DNA of 64,000 nt from Aliishimia sp965656085 (GCA_965656085.1 CBFHJA010000023.1:1-64000), one strand, 5' to 3'. Counted from the stretch's first letter, positions 25,269 through 33,871 are shown. The notes: generated by a model from the letters alone, not told the origin. Numbers and translations: made by a program.

Positions 25269-26738
25269 ATGGTTTCTCGCATCATACCCGTCGATCCGTT
25301 CGATCTGGTGATCTTCGGCGGCACTGGCGATCTGGCCCGGCGCAAGATCCTGCCCGGCCTCTTCCGGCGCTATTGCGCGGGGCAGATGCCCGATGGCGCG
25401 CGGGTGATCGGCGCGGCGCGCAGCGAGATGAGCGTAGCCGAGTACCGCAGCACGGTCGCCGAGGCGATCCGCGAGTTCGCGCCCGGCCGGTCCTGCGAGG
25501 ACGGCTCGCTGGAGGGGTTTCTGGAGCGGCTGGACTACGTGGCGATTGATGCGGCCGGCACGGAGGGCTGGGCCGATCTCGCGGCCCGGATGCAGGGCGG
25601 CGCTGCGCGGGTGCGGGTTTATTACTTCTCCGTCGGCCCGGGGCTCTTCGGCCCGCTCGCCGAACGGCTGGAGGAATACGGGCTCGCCACGCCGGACTGC
25701 CGCATCGTCGTCGAGAAGCCCTTCGGCCACGATCTGGCCTCCGCCCGCGCCCTCAACGCCGTGCTCGCCGCGCATTTCGACGAGGGCCAGATTTACCGGA
25801 TCGACCACTACTTGGGCAAAGAGACGGTGCAGAACCTGATGGCGGTGCGCTTCGGCAATGTCCTGTTCGAGCCGCTCTGGAACACCCACTATGTCGACCA
25901 CATCCAGATCACCGTCGCCGAAACCGTCGGCGTGGGCGGGCGCGGCGAGTATTACGACCGCTCAGGCGCGATGCGGGACATGGTCCAGAACCACCTGATG
26001 CAGCTCTTGTGCCTCATCGCCATGGAGCCCCCCGCGCAATTCGCCCCCGACGCGGTGCGCGACGAGAAGCTCAAGGTGATCCGCGCCCTGAGCACCGTCG
26101 AGCCGCACCATATCGTGCGCGGCCAGTATGACGCGGCCCAGGACATGGTCAGCTACCGCGAGGCGGCGGGCAATCCGCGCTCGAAGACCGAGAGCTTTCT
26201 GGCGCTCAAGACCCATGTGGAGAACTGGCGATGGGCGGGCACCCCGTTCTACCTGCGCACCGGCAAGCGCATGGCGGTGCGCTCGTCGGAGATTGCCGTG
26301 GTGTTCAAGCCCTTGCCGCACTCGATCTTTGCCAGCTATGACGAGGAGGCCGAAGCTCACAGCAACGTGCTGGCGATCCAGCTTCAGCCCAACGAAGGGA
26401 TCACGATGAACGTGACGATCAAGGAACCGGGCCCGGGGGGCATGCGCCTCGTGGATGTGCCGCTCGACATGACCTTCGCCGAGGCGCTTGGCCCCGAGGG
26501 GAGCGACCCGCCCGATGCCTATGAGCGGCTGATCATGGATGTGGTCCGGGGCAATCAGACGCTTTTCATGCGCGGCGACGAGGTGGAGGCGGCCTGGGCC
26601 TGGACGGACCCGATCATCGCGGGTTGGCAGGCGCGCGGCGATGTGCCCAAGCCCTATGATGCGGGCAGCGACGGGCCGACCGATGCAGATCAACTGATGC
26701 GGCGCGATGGCCGCGCGTGGCGCGAGGTGCGGGGCTGA
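25269..26738 (+). CDS. zwf: Glucose-6-phosphate 1-dehydrogenase
   Basis: A 489-residue enzyme that oxidises glucose 6-phosphate to 6-phosphogluconolactone with NAD(P). It has the cofactor motif IFGGTGDLARRK near residue 15, VEKPFGHD, and the substrate-binding RIDHYLGKE at about residue 177. It is first in a tight operon with pgl and pgi. Its stop overlaps the pgl start (TGATG). The start MVSRIIPVD at 25269 lacks a strong ribosome-binding site but fits the family N-terminus. Confidence 0.96.
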   Translation: MVSRIIPVDPFDLVIFGGTGDLARRKILPGLFRRYCAGQMPDGARVIGAARSEMSVAEYRSTVAEAIREFAPGRSCEDGSLEGFLERLDYVAIDAAGTEGWADLAARMQGGAARVRVYYFSVGPGLFGPLAERLEEYGLATPDCRIVVEKPFGHDLASARALNAVLAAHFDEGQIYRIDHYLGKETVQNLMAVRFGNVLFEPLWNTHYVDHIQITVAETVGVGGRGEYYDRSGAMRDMVQNHLMQLLCLIAMEPPAQFAPDAVRDEKLKVIRALSTVEPHHIVRGQYDAAQDMVSYREAAGNPRSKTESFLALKTHVENWRWAGTPFYLRTGKRMAVRSSEIAVVFKPLPHSIFASYDEEAEAHSNVLAIQLQPNEGITMNVTIKEPGPGGMRLVDVPLDMTFAEALGPEGSDPPDAYERLIMDVVRGNQTLFMRGDEVEAAWAWTDPIIAGWQARGDVPKPYDAGSDGPTDADQLMRRDGRAWREVRG

Positions 26739-27412
26739 TGAGCTTCGAGACGTATCCTGACCGCGATGTGCTCAACATGGATGTGGCCGACGAGATCGCC
26801 TCGGCCTTGCGCGCGGCATTGGCGCGGCAGGATGAGGTCACGCTGGCGGTGGCGGGGGGCTCCACGCCGGGGCCGATCTTCGACATTCTCTCGGCGGTGC
26901 GGCTCGACTGGGACCGGGTGCGGGTGCTGCCGACCGATGAGCGCTGGGTGCCCGAAGACCATCCGCGTTCCAACGCCCGGCTGATCCGCGCGCGCCTGCT
27001 GACCGGGCGCGCGGCGGCGGCCACGCTGATCCCGCTCTACGCGCCGGGCGAGCCCGAGGCGGCCTTGCCCGCACTCAACGCGGCGGTCCTGCCGCATCTG
27101 CCGCTCTCCGTGGTGCTGCTCGGCATGGGCGCGGATATGCACACCGCCTCGCTCTTTCCCGGCGCGCCCGGGCTGGCGGAGGCGCTGGACCCCCACGCCC
27201 CGCCGCTATGCATCCTGCGCCCCGAGAGCGAACCCGAACCGCGTATCTCGCTCAGCGCCGCGGCGCTCAATGGCGCGATGGACAAGCACCTCGTCATCAC
27301 CGGCGCAGACAAGCGCGCCGCCTTCGAGAAGGCCCTGCGCCTGCCATTCGAAGAGGCCCCGATCCATGCCGTCATGGACGGGATGGTGACCCACTGGACT
27401 GAAACCGATTGA
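26738..27412 (+). CDS. pgl: 6-phosphogluconolactonase
   Basis: A 224-residue DevB-type lactonase that hydrolyses the product of Zwf to 6-phosphogluconate. It has VAGGSTPGPIFD, the family motif PTDERWVPEDHPRSN, LGMGADMHTASLFPG and RISLSAAALN. Translational coupling with zwf through a one-base overlap shows the two act in sequence, feeding the Entner-Doudoroff or pentose phosphate routes. Confidence 0.95.
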   Translation: MSFETYPDRDVLNMDVADEIASALRAALARQDEVTLAVAGGSTPGPIFDILSAVRLDWDRVRVLPTDERWVPEDHPRSNARLIRARLLTGRAAAATLIPLYAPGEPEAALPALNAAVLPHLPLSVVLLGMGADMHTASLFPGAPGLAEALDPHAPPLCILRPESEPEPRISLSAAALNGAMDKHLVITGADKRAAFEKALRLPFEEAPIHAVMDGMVTHWTETD

Positions 27413-27424
27413 GACCCCTTATTC

Positions 27425-29002
27425 ATGTTTGACCCTTTGAAGGTGCTGGCCGGGCGCGATCTGCGCATTCTGGACCTCTTCGCCGCCGATCCGTCCCGCG
27501 CAGAGCGGTTTTCCGTCGAGGCCTGCGGGATGCGCTTCGACTATTCCAAGACCGCGATGGACGAGGCCGCCCGGGACGAACTCCTGAAGATCGCCGAAGC
27601 GGCGGACTGGGCCGCGCGGCGCGAGGCCATGTTTACGGGCGCGAAGATCAACGAAACCGAGGGCAGGGCGGTCCTGCACACCGCGCTGCGGAATCTCGAC
27701 GGCGGCCCGGTGGAGGTGGACGGCACAGATGTCATGCCCGGCGTTCTGGACACCCTTGCGCGCATGGAACGCTTCGCGGACGAGGTCCGGGCCAGCGAAA
27801 TCACCGATGTGGTCAATATCGGCATTGGCGGCTCCGATCTCGGCCCCGTGATGGCCGTGCGCGCGCTTGCCCCTTACGCGGACGGCCCGCGCTGCCATTT
27901 CGTGTCAAACGTCGATGGCGCGCATATCTCCGACGTGCTGCGCGGCCTCGATGCCCAGACCACACTTGTCGTGGTGGCTTCCAAGACCTTCACCACCATC
28001 GAAACCATGACGAACGCCCGCACCGCCAAGGCATGGATGCTCGACCATGGCGGCGATCCCGCCCGCCAGTTCGTGGCGCTCTCCACGGCTGAGGCGCAGA
28101 CCGAGGCCTTCGGCATCCCTGCCGCCCGTGTGTTCGGCTTCGAGGATTGGGTCGGTGGGCGCTATTCCATGTGGGGCCCGATTGGCCTGACCATCATGCT
28201 CGCCATCGGCGGACAAGCCTTCCGCGCCTTCCTGCGCGGCGCGCAGGACATGGACCGGCATTTCTGCGCCGCGACAGGGCTGGAGAACATGCCGCTGATG
28301 CTGGCGCTCGCGGGGGTCTGGCACCGTCAGGGCTGCGGCTATATCTCCCGCGCGGTGCTGCCCTATGAAGAACGCCTCGGACGGCTCCCGGCCTACCTGC
28401 AACAGCTCGAAATGGAGAGCAACGGCAAGAGCGTCGCGATGGACGGCACCGCGCTGGCCTACCCGGCAGGCCCGATTGTCTGGGGCGAGCCGGGCACCAA
28501 TGGCCAGCACGCCTTCTACCAGCTGATCCACCAAGGCACCCATATCATCCCCTGCGAATTCATGGTCGGCGCGTCTGGCCACGAGCCGGACCTCGCCCAT
28601 CACCACGATCTGCTGGTGGCCAATTGCCTCGCGCAATCGGAGGCGCTGATGCGTGGGCGCTCGCTGGACGAAGCGCGCGCCAAGGTGGCGGGGCAATTCG
28701 AGGGCGCGGAGCTGGAGCGGCAGGCCGCGCACCGGGTCTTCCCCGGCAACCGGCCCTCGACGACGTTGGTCTACCCGCTGCTCGACCCCGCGACGCTGGG
28801 CAAGATCGTGGCGCTCTATGAGCACCGGGTGTTTGTCGAAGGCGTGATCCTGCGGATCAACTCCTTCGATCAATGGGGCGTGGAGCTTGGCAAGGAACTG
28901 GCGACGGCGCTCGGGCCCGTGGTGACGGGGGAGGCGTCCGCCGAGGGGAAAGACGGCTCGACGCGTGCGCTGGTCGACTTCCTGCGCAAGCATCAGGGGT
29001 AG
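27425..29002 (+). CDS. pgi: Glucose-6-phosphate isomerase
   Basis: A 525-residue phosphoglucose isomerase interconverting glucose 6-phosphate and fructose 6-phosphate. Conserved regions include VNIGIGGSDLGPVM, VASKTFTTIETM, WVGGRYSMWGPIGL, the GTNGQHAFYQLIHQG catalytic segment and the late QWGVELGK with the active-site Lys. It follows pgl by 12 nt and ends at a strong hairpin terminator. Confidence 0.97.
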   Translation: MFDPLKVLAGRDLRILDLFAADPSRAERFSVEACGMRFDYSKTAMDEAARDELLKIAEAADWAARREAMFTGAKINETEGRAVLHTALRNLDGGPVEVDGTDVMPGVLDTLARMERFADEVRASEITDVVNIGIGGSDLGPVMAVRALAPYADGPRCHFVSNVDGAHISDVLRGLDAQTTLVVVASKTFTTIETMTNARTAKAWMLDHGGDPARQFVALSTAEAQTEAFGIPAARVFGFEDWVGGRYSMWGPIGLTIMLAIGGQAFRAFLRGAQDMDRHFCAATGLENMPLMLALAGVWHRQGCGYISRAVLPYEERLGRLPAYLQQLEMESNGKSVAMDGTALAYPAGPIVWGEPGTNGQHAFYQLIHQGTHIIPCEFMVGASGHEPDLAHHHDLLVANCLAQSEALMRGRSLDEARAKVAGQFEGAELERQAAHRVFPGNRPSTTLVYPLLDPATLGKIVALYEHRVFVEGVILRINSFDQWGVELGKELATALGPVVTGEASAEGKDGSTRALVDFLRKHQG

Positions 29003-29045
29003 GGAGCGAGGGGCCAGCCCCTCGCGCTCCCCAGGATATTTTTGG
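29002..29045 (+). terminator. pgi operon terminator
   Basis: Perfect 9-bp stem GCGAGGGGC-CA-GCCCCTCGC extended by GGGA/TCCC with a 2-nt bulge, followed by AGGATATTTTTGG. This arrangement is common at operon ends in Roseobacter-group genomes. Confidence 0.8.
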
Positions 29046-29110
29046 CCAAAGGAAGCCAAAGGCGGGGTGCCCGGGATGGTGATGTGGGACTCTGTTGGTG
29101 TCGGCAAATT

Positions 29111-29143
29111 GGTTAACGCGGGGCACCGCACGGTGCGTTAACC
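29111..29143. repeat. GGTTAAC palindrome
   Basis: GGTTAAC (29111-29117) pairs with GTTAACC (29137-29143) around an inner palindrome GCACCG-CA-CGGTGC. The TTAAC half-sites resemble CtrA half-boxes but are not at CtrA spacing. The region is non-coding between convergent genes. Confidence 0.6.
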
Positions 29144-29152
29144 CCGGATTTT

Positions 29153-29207
29153 GCCATACGTTTGCCATACGCCCAGCCATACGCGGTGCCATACGCCCTG
29201 CCATACG
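29153..29207. repeat. Five GCCATACG direct repeats
   Basis: GCCATACG begins at 29153, 29164, 29176, 29188 and 29200, periods 11, 12, 12, 12 bp. Linkers between copies differ, so the octamer itself is what is conserved. The array sits between the TTAAC palindrome and the thioesterase 3' end, with two more TTAA elements at 29231 and 29278 on the far side. No coding sense is apparent. Confidence 0.75.
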
Positions 29208-29277
29208 TTGTTTTTCAGGAAAATAAGGCGTTAATCCCTGATTCGCTCAGGACCGACCGTTGCCGGCGCACGCCGCG

Positions 29278-29772
29278 TTAACCTTTTGCCGCGCCTTCTG
29301 GCGCCGCGCCCTCGGTCTGGATGAAATGCTGCCGCACCGCCTCCGGGATCGGATAACCCTCTTTACCATCGGGCGTGCGCAGCACCATCACGCACGCGAA
29401 CGTCGCCCGCAGCGTGCCGCCCGACCAGACCTCTTGCGCCAGCGAATAGGACGTGCGGCGGAACGCCGTGCAGGCGCAGGTCACGACGTAATCCTCGCCC
29501 ATCCGCATTTCCTGCCGGTAGTGAATCGTCCCCGACCGGATCACGATGCGCGGCCCGTCGATATCGCCCCGAAACGTCGCGAGCCCGCAGGCTTCGGAAT
29601 GCGCCACGCGCAGCCGTTCGAACCACTCGAAATAGCGCGCATTGTTCACATGGTTGAGCGGATCAAGCTCCGACGAGCGCACTTTATCCGCCAGTGCCAA
29701 GGGCTTGGCGGGGGTAATGCCGGCGCTGGCTTGCTCGGCGGGCGTCAGCGGTGTGTGATAGGGCAAGGTCAT
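29278..29772 (-). CDS. Acyl-CoA thioesterase (4HBT-like hot-dog fold)
   Basis: A 164-residue hot-dog thioesterase with the catalytic-helix motif LDPLNHVNNARYFEWFERLR near residue 45 and HYRQEMRMGEDYVV after it, typical of the YbgC/FcbC group that hydrolyses acyl-CoA. The start MTLPYHTP at 29772 was chosen as the first Met in frame before the conserved region; the ribosome-binding site is weak. It is divergent from the DmdB-like ligase 91 bp away, so the two could balance acyl-CoA formation and hydrolysis. Confidence 0.82.
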   Translation of the reverse strand: MTLPYHTPLTPAEQASAGITPAKPLALADKVRSSELDPLNHVNNARYFEWFERLRVAHSEACGLATFRGDIDGPRIVIRSGTIHYRQEMRMGEDYVVTCACTAFRRTSYSLAQEVWSGGTLRATFACVMVLRTPDGKEGYPIPEAVRQHFIQTEGAAPEGAAKG

Positions 29773-29863
29773 GAACGCGCCGTAGCGCCGCAGGGTTTTG
29801 GTTGCAAGCCCCCGATCTGCAAGGCACTGTCCGCGTAAAGAAAACCAACGGGAGGAATGGCCC

Positions 29864-31486
29864 ATGCAAGGCCAGATGATGGCAGGCGAACTGCTGATTT
29901 CGAAACTTGTCGCGCACGCGGCCCGGTACCATGGCGGCACCGAGATCGTCTCGGTGAACACCGGGGGCGGCGACGAGATCACCTCATGGGGCGAGGTGGA
30001 GGCCAACGCCCGCGCGATTGCCGATGCGCTCAACCAGGCCGGTGTGGAGCCGCAGGCGCGCTGCGGGACCATCGCGTGGAACAACCGCCGCCATCTGGAG
30101 ATTTATTTCGGCACGTCGGGGGGCGGTTTTGTCTGCCACACGATCAACCCCCGCCTCGCCCCGCGCGAGCTGGCCTACATCCTCAACCACGCCGAGGACA
30201 AGGTCCTCTTCATCGAACGCAGCTTCGTGCCGCTCCTTGCCGCCGTGCGCGACCAGCTTGAGCATCTCGAACATATCATCTTGATGGAAGCCGAGGATGC
30301 GGGCGCCTCCGAGCAGGTGCCGGGGATCATCCTCTATGACGATTTCATCGCCGGGAAAGGCGCGGATTACGCGTGGCCCGAGTTCGATGAGCGCACCGCG
30401 TCGTCGCTTTGCTACACCTCCGGCACCACGGGCAATCCCAAGGGCGTGCTCTACTCGCACCGCTCCACGATGCTCCACGCCTTTGCCTCTAACACCAAGG
30501 ACTGCATAGGTTTTTCTGCGCAAGACGTGGTGCTCCCGGTGGTCCCGATGTTCCATGTGAACGCGTGGGGCACGCCTTATGCGGCGGCGATGTCGGGCGC
30601 GCGGCTGGTCCTGCCCGGACCCGGGCTCGACGGCGCGTCGCTGGTGCGCCTGATCGACACCTATGGCGTGACGATCGCGCTCGGCGTGCCGACGATCTGG
30701 CTGGGCCTGCTGGGGGAGGCGCAGAAGACCGGCACCACGCTCGACAGCCTCAAACGCACGGTGGTGGGCGGCTCGGCCTGCCCGCCGTCGATGATCGACA
30801 CGTTCCGCGACACCTATGGCGTCGATACGATCCATGCGTGGGGCATGACCGAAATGTCGCCTTTGGGCTCCACCAACCAGCCGCTGGCCAAGCACAGCAA
30901 ATTGCCGCTCGACGCGCAACGCAAGCTGCGCGAGAACCAAGGCCGCCCGCCTTTCGGCGTGGAACTTGCGATCATTGACGACGACGGAAACTTCCTGCCG
31001 CATGACGGCGAGACACAGGGGGATCTGGTCTGCCGTGGCCCATGGATTCTCGACAGCTATTTCAAGACCGACCGCGGCGCGGCGCTGCAGAACGGCTGGT
31101 TCGCCACCGGCGATGTCGCCACGCTCGACCCCGATGGCTACCTGACGATCAAGGACCGCTCCAAGGACATCATCAAGTCCGGCGGCGAGTGGATTTCCTC
31201 GGTCGATCTGGAGAATATCGCCATCGGACATCCCGGCCTTGCGAATGCCGCCGTGATCGGCGTGCGGCACGAGAAATGGGACGAGCGCCCGATCCTTCTG
31301 GCGGTCAAGGCCGACGGGCAGGATCCGTCGGTCGAGGAGGTTCTGTCGGTGTTCGACGGCAAGATTGCCAAATGGCAGGTGCCCGACCGGGTGGTTTTCG
31401 TGGATGAATTGCCGCTCGGCGCGACGGGCAAGGTGCTCAAACGCAAGCTGAAAGAGGAATACGGCGATATTTTGCTCTCCGCCTGA
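29864..31486 (+). CDS. Acyl-CoA ligase, DmdB-like (3-methylthiopropionyl-CoA ligase family)
   Basis: A 540-residue ANL-family ligase with YTSGTTGNPKGVLYSHRS, the A5 motif HAWGMTEMSPLG, TGDVATLDPDGY and the C-terminal Lys in PLGATGKVLKR. The length, the N-terminus MQGQMMAGELLISKLVAHAARYHG and the block WNNRRHLEIYFGTSG resemble DmdB enzymes of Roseobacters, which activate 3-(methylthio)propionate from DMSP demethylation, and related medium-chain fatty acid ligases. Function within that family cannot be fixed from sequence alone, and dmdA, dmdC and dmdD are not in the window. The ribosome-binding site is GGGAGG. Confidence 0.82.
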   Translation: MQGQMMAGELLISKLVAHAARYHGGTEIVSVNTGGGDEITSWGEVEANARAIADALNQAGVEPQARCGTIAWNNRRHLEIYFGTSGGGFVCHTINPRLAPRELAYILNHAEDKVLFIERSFVPLLAAVRDQLEHLEHIILMEAEDAGASEQVPGIILYDDFIAGKGADYAWPEFDERTASSLCYTSGTTGNPKGVLYSHRSTMLHAFASNTKDCIGFSAQDVVLPVVPMFHVNAWGTPYAAAMSGARLVLPGPGLDGASLVRLIDTYGVTIALGVPTIWLGLLGEAQKTGTTLDSLKRTVVGGSACPPSMIDTFRDTYGVDTIHAWGMTEMSPLGSTNQPLAKHSKLPLDAQRKLRENQGRPPFGVELAIIDDDGNFLPHDGETQGDLVCRGPWILDSYFKTDRGAALQNGWFATGDVATLDPDGYLTIKDRSKDIIKSGGEWISSVDLENIAIGHPGLANAAVIGVRHEKWDERPILLAVKADGQDPSVEEVLSVFDGKIAKWQVPDRVVFVDELPLGATGKVLKRKLKEEYGDILLSA

Positions 31487-31662
31487 GTTCTGCGGCTCTG
31501 CACCTTATGCCGTTCTGGCGCGGGGCTACCTTCCGCAGATGACACACGGGCGGTGACCGAAGACCCGGAGGCGCGCGGTTTAACGCGCGCTTCCCAATTT
31601 TCAGACGAGTCCGAGCAATAGGACCGGGACCAGTTTGTGCTCCTCCGGCTCTAAAGAAGGAC

Positions 31663-32004
31663 TTGAAGGTGCCTGGAAGCGAGAACCTGGTGGTCCGAAA
31701 ATTTGTGCCGTCTTTGGCAAAGCTGTCTTACAATCCGGTATTTGCGACCCTACTGAGAGCTTCTGACCTTGTGCCGGGAAAGTTTTTCCGCGAATTCAAA
31801 CGCTTGTCGCCCAACTCGATGCGGGCGCGCGTCGGCGTCGGAAACCGGTTCTTCGCGAACCGGGTCCGCTATACCGGCCAATATCTCGGCATCAATGTCG
31901 ACAAGAACATGGTTGATTGGTGCAACAAGAACTTCGACGCGCGCTTTGAATTCGTCTTGTCCTCCCCCACGGAAGTCCAGCAAATGTTGGTGGCCACGCG
32001 CTGA
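31663..32004 (+). pseudogene. Remnant of SAM-dependent methyltransferase with internal deletion
   Basis: A 113-codon frame opening with TTG. The middle (PNSMRARVGVGNRFFANRV) and the end (YLGINVDKNMVDWCNKNFDARFEFVLSSP) look like two separated parts of a class I methyltransferase common in this group, joined without the glycine-rich SAM-binding segment that should lie between them. The frame then ends early. The simplest reading is an in-frame deletion plus 3' truncation. It could still make a small protein, since the reading frame is clean. Confidence 0.45.
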
Positions 32005-32100
32005 TCTGCCCTCGGTCGGCCCCGCATCGCCGTTTCGGCGCGTCAGACGGTCTGCCAGCCTGCATACGCGCTGGAAAAGCGGGACGCCATCTGCGGGGTC

Positions 32101-32174
32101 TGGAGCGGGTAACGGGAATCGAACCCGTAACTTAAGCTTGGGAAGCTCGCGTGATACCTTTTCACCATACCCGC
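32101..32174 (-). tRNA. tRNA-Gly(CCC)
   Basis: On the minus strand a full cloverleaf can be drawn: acceptor GCGGGTA/TACCCGC, D-stem GTGA/TCAC, anticodon loop TTCCCAA giving anticodon CCC, T-arm ACGGG-TTCGATT-CCCGT, discriminator T and an encoded CCA. It reads GGG glycine codons. The anticodon stem carries one mismatch at its outer pair. Confidence 0.92.
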
Positions 32175-32262
32175 CGCGCCGGACCAGATACGCCTGCGGG
32201 AACGGCGGGTCAAGACGGTTTCGTGCGGCGCAATCGGCAGGGCAGGGTGGAAGGGACTGCGG

Positions 32263-32276
32263 CTGATCTGGATCAA
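32263..32276 (+). promoter_or_regulatory. FNR/FnrL-type box
   Basis: CTGAT-CTGG-ATCAA differs from the consensus TTGAT-N4-ATCAA at one base. Its centre is about 41 bp upstream of the start point expected from a possible -10 element TAGTCT at 32298-32303, the usual distance for activation. It precedes the lipoprotein/Slam operon on the same strand, so oxygen- or NO-responsive control is likely. Confidence 0.6.
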
Positions 32277-32378
32277 GCGTCTGCCTCAGTATTGCGCTAG
32301 TCTTGACGCCCGGACGGGCGGCCCTTCGCGGCCACCAAGGCGCGCCTGCCCGCCGGTCACAGAGTGAAGGAGAGGGCC

Positions 32379-33038
32379 ATGCGGTCTTTCACATCACCGC
32401 TCCCGGGCACGCTGATGGTGGCCTTTTTCCTGCTGTCGGGATGTAATGGCTCGTTGTTCATCTCTCTGGGTATCGACGATGACGAGACCGACGCGCGTTT
32501 CGTGCGGGTCGCGGGCGATGTGGTGGACGTGCGGCTGAGCAGCGAAGTGAACGGCAATGTGCAGGATGCAAGCGTCGGATTGGCCGCTTTCGTGTCTGGC
32601 GTGGACCGCTCCGGAGAGGTCGCTGTGGCCTATGCGGGACTGCGCGACGGGGCGACGGTGGGTGCGCCGGTGACGTCGGGGACCGCGCGTTACGACACGG
32701 TCTATCAATACACCGGGATCGCGGATGTGCGCGGTGATTATGTCTATGGCGTCACGGGCTGGCAGTTCATCACACCGGAACGCCGGATGACGCTCGATGC
32801 CGATTTCGGGGCCGGAACGCTGCGCGGGAGCAGCCCGGATTTGCAGGTGACAGGCCAGATTTCCGGCGCGGATGTCACGGGCGATGTGCTGGTGCGCTAC
32901 GATGTTCCGGGCGGCCCGAACGGAGCGTTGAATACCGAGTTGCGCGGCGTGATTGGCTCCACCGGCGTGCTTGGTGCGTTTCAGGGCGAAGACCGTGATA
33001 CGGTGATCGCGGGCGGTCTGGTTGGCACGCGCCAGTGA
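32379..33038 (+). CDS. Putative Slam-dependent surface lipoprotein (TbpB-like barrel), paralog 1
   Basis: A 219-residue lipoprotein with a lipobox LLSGC after a short hydrophobic segment, so it is acylated at the Cys near residue 22. The mature part is beta-rich with short repeated Gly/Asp turns and ends GVLGAFQGEDRDTVIAGGLVGTRQ-like, a pattern seen in the 8-strand barrel of TbpB-type and Slam-cargo proteins. It is clearly related to the next gene (shared DDETDxRF, VGAPVTSGTAxYD, and the C-terminal tail). The ribosome-binding site is AGGAGAGG. The ligand is unknown; surface exposure is inferred from the downstream Slam. Confidence 0.72.
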   Translation: MRSFTSPLPGTLMVAFFLLSGCNGSLFISLGIDDDETDARFVRVAGDVVDVRLSSEVNGNVQDASVGLAAFVSGVDRSGEVAVAYAGLRDGATVGAPVTSGTARYDTVYQYTGIADVRGDYVYGVTGWQFITPERRMTLDADFGAGTLRGSSPDLQVTGQISGADVTGDVLVRYDVPGGPNGALNTELRGVIGSTGVLGAFQGEDRDTVIAGGLVGTRQ

Positions 33039-33047
33039 CTTGGAGCA

Positions 33048-33082
33048 TCTGGCGCGGTGCCGCACCGGTCCGTCTCGCCAGA
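33048..33082 (+). other. Intercistronic stem-loop
   Basis: TCTGGCG (33048-33054) pairs with CGCCAGA (33076-33082) around an inner CGGTG-CCG-CACCG hairpin, just after the first lipoprotein gene. There is no T tract, so it may protect or process the mRNA or attenuate transcription before the second lipoprotein gene. Confidence 0.45.
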
Positions 33083-33191
33083 GCGCGGGCAATGCGGCAA
33101 AATTCACACGCGCAGGAATTTCCCGCCGCACTGATTGTGCCGATCCACGGGCCAAGGTAGCTTTCGGACAGGACGATCCGAGGAGAGTGCC

Positions 33192-33863
33192 ATGACGTGT
33201 TCGAAACTTGGTTTGGTTGCCGTGCTTCTGGGCGCGTCGTCCCTGCTTTCGGGATGCGCGGCCGGTCTTGCGCTCGGCGTGGGCGCGGTGGCGACCTATG
33301 AGGACGACGAGACCGACTCCCGCTTCATTCAGGTCACCGGCAACGAGATCAATGTCGCCATCAACAACGAGATAAACGGCACCGTCGAGTCCGCTGACGT
33401 GGGGCTGGTCGCCTATGCGTCCGGGATCGACTATGGCCGCAATGTCGCCGTGGCCTATTCCGGGATGCGTGACGGGGCCGATGTGGGCGCGCCGGTGACG
33501 TCGGGCACTGCGACCTATGATGCGACCTACGGCTATACCGGCGTCGATAACGTCGATGACGAGGTGTATGTGGGTCTGACAGGTACCCAGTTCGAGGCCT
33601 CTGCGCGCGGTATCACACTGGATGCGGATTTCGACGCGGGCACGCTCACCGGGACCACTGCGGATCTCGATGTGGACGGCGCGATTTCGGGCAGCACGCT
33701 CAGCGGTGCCGTGCATGTGGATTACGCGCTCACAGGCGGATCGAGCGGGCGCCTGAGCACCACGCTCGACGGCCGGATCGGGGAGACCGGCGTGATCGGC
33801 GCCTTCCATGGCCATGACGAGGATACGGCCATCGCCGGTGGCTTTGTCGGTACGCGGAACTGA
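33192..33863 (+). CDS. Putative Slam-dependent surface lipoprotein (TbpB-like barrel), paralog 2
   Basis: A 223-residue lipoprotein with lipobox LLSGC and a mature N-terminus rich in Ala and Gly. The remaining sequence is beta-strand-rich and acidic. Alignment by eye with the preceding paralog covers the whole mature part, with the strongest match in VAVAYxGxRDGAxVGAPVTSGTA and the tail GAFHGHDEDTAIAGGFVGTRN. The start at 33192 has AGGAGAG upstream. It stops 8 nt before the Slam gene, which indicates cotranscription and marks it as the likely main cargo. The bound molecule cannot be inferred. Confidence 0.75.
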   Translation: MTCSKLGLVAVLLGASSLLSGCAAGLALGVGAVATYEDDETDSRFIQVTGNEINVAINNEINGTVESADVGLVAYASGIDYGRNVAVAYSGMRDGADVGAPVTSGTATYDATYGYTGVDNVDDEVYVGLTGTQFEASARGITLDADFDAGTLTGTTADLDVDGAISGSTLSGAVHVDYALTGGSSGRLSTTLDGRIGETGVIGAFHGHDEDTAIAGGFVGTRN

Positions 33864-33871
33864 CCCATGAC

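Noticed and set aside
29111..29143. TTAAC palindrome considered as a CtrA binding site
   Set aside because: The two TTAA elements are inverted and 20 nt apart rather than direct with 7-nt spacing, and the region is between convergent genes.
29153..29207. GCCATACG array considered as a CRISPR
   Set aside because: Repeats are 8 nt with 3-4 nt linkers, far too short for CRISPR repeats and spacers, and no cas genes are present.
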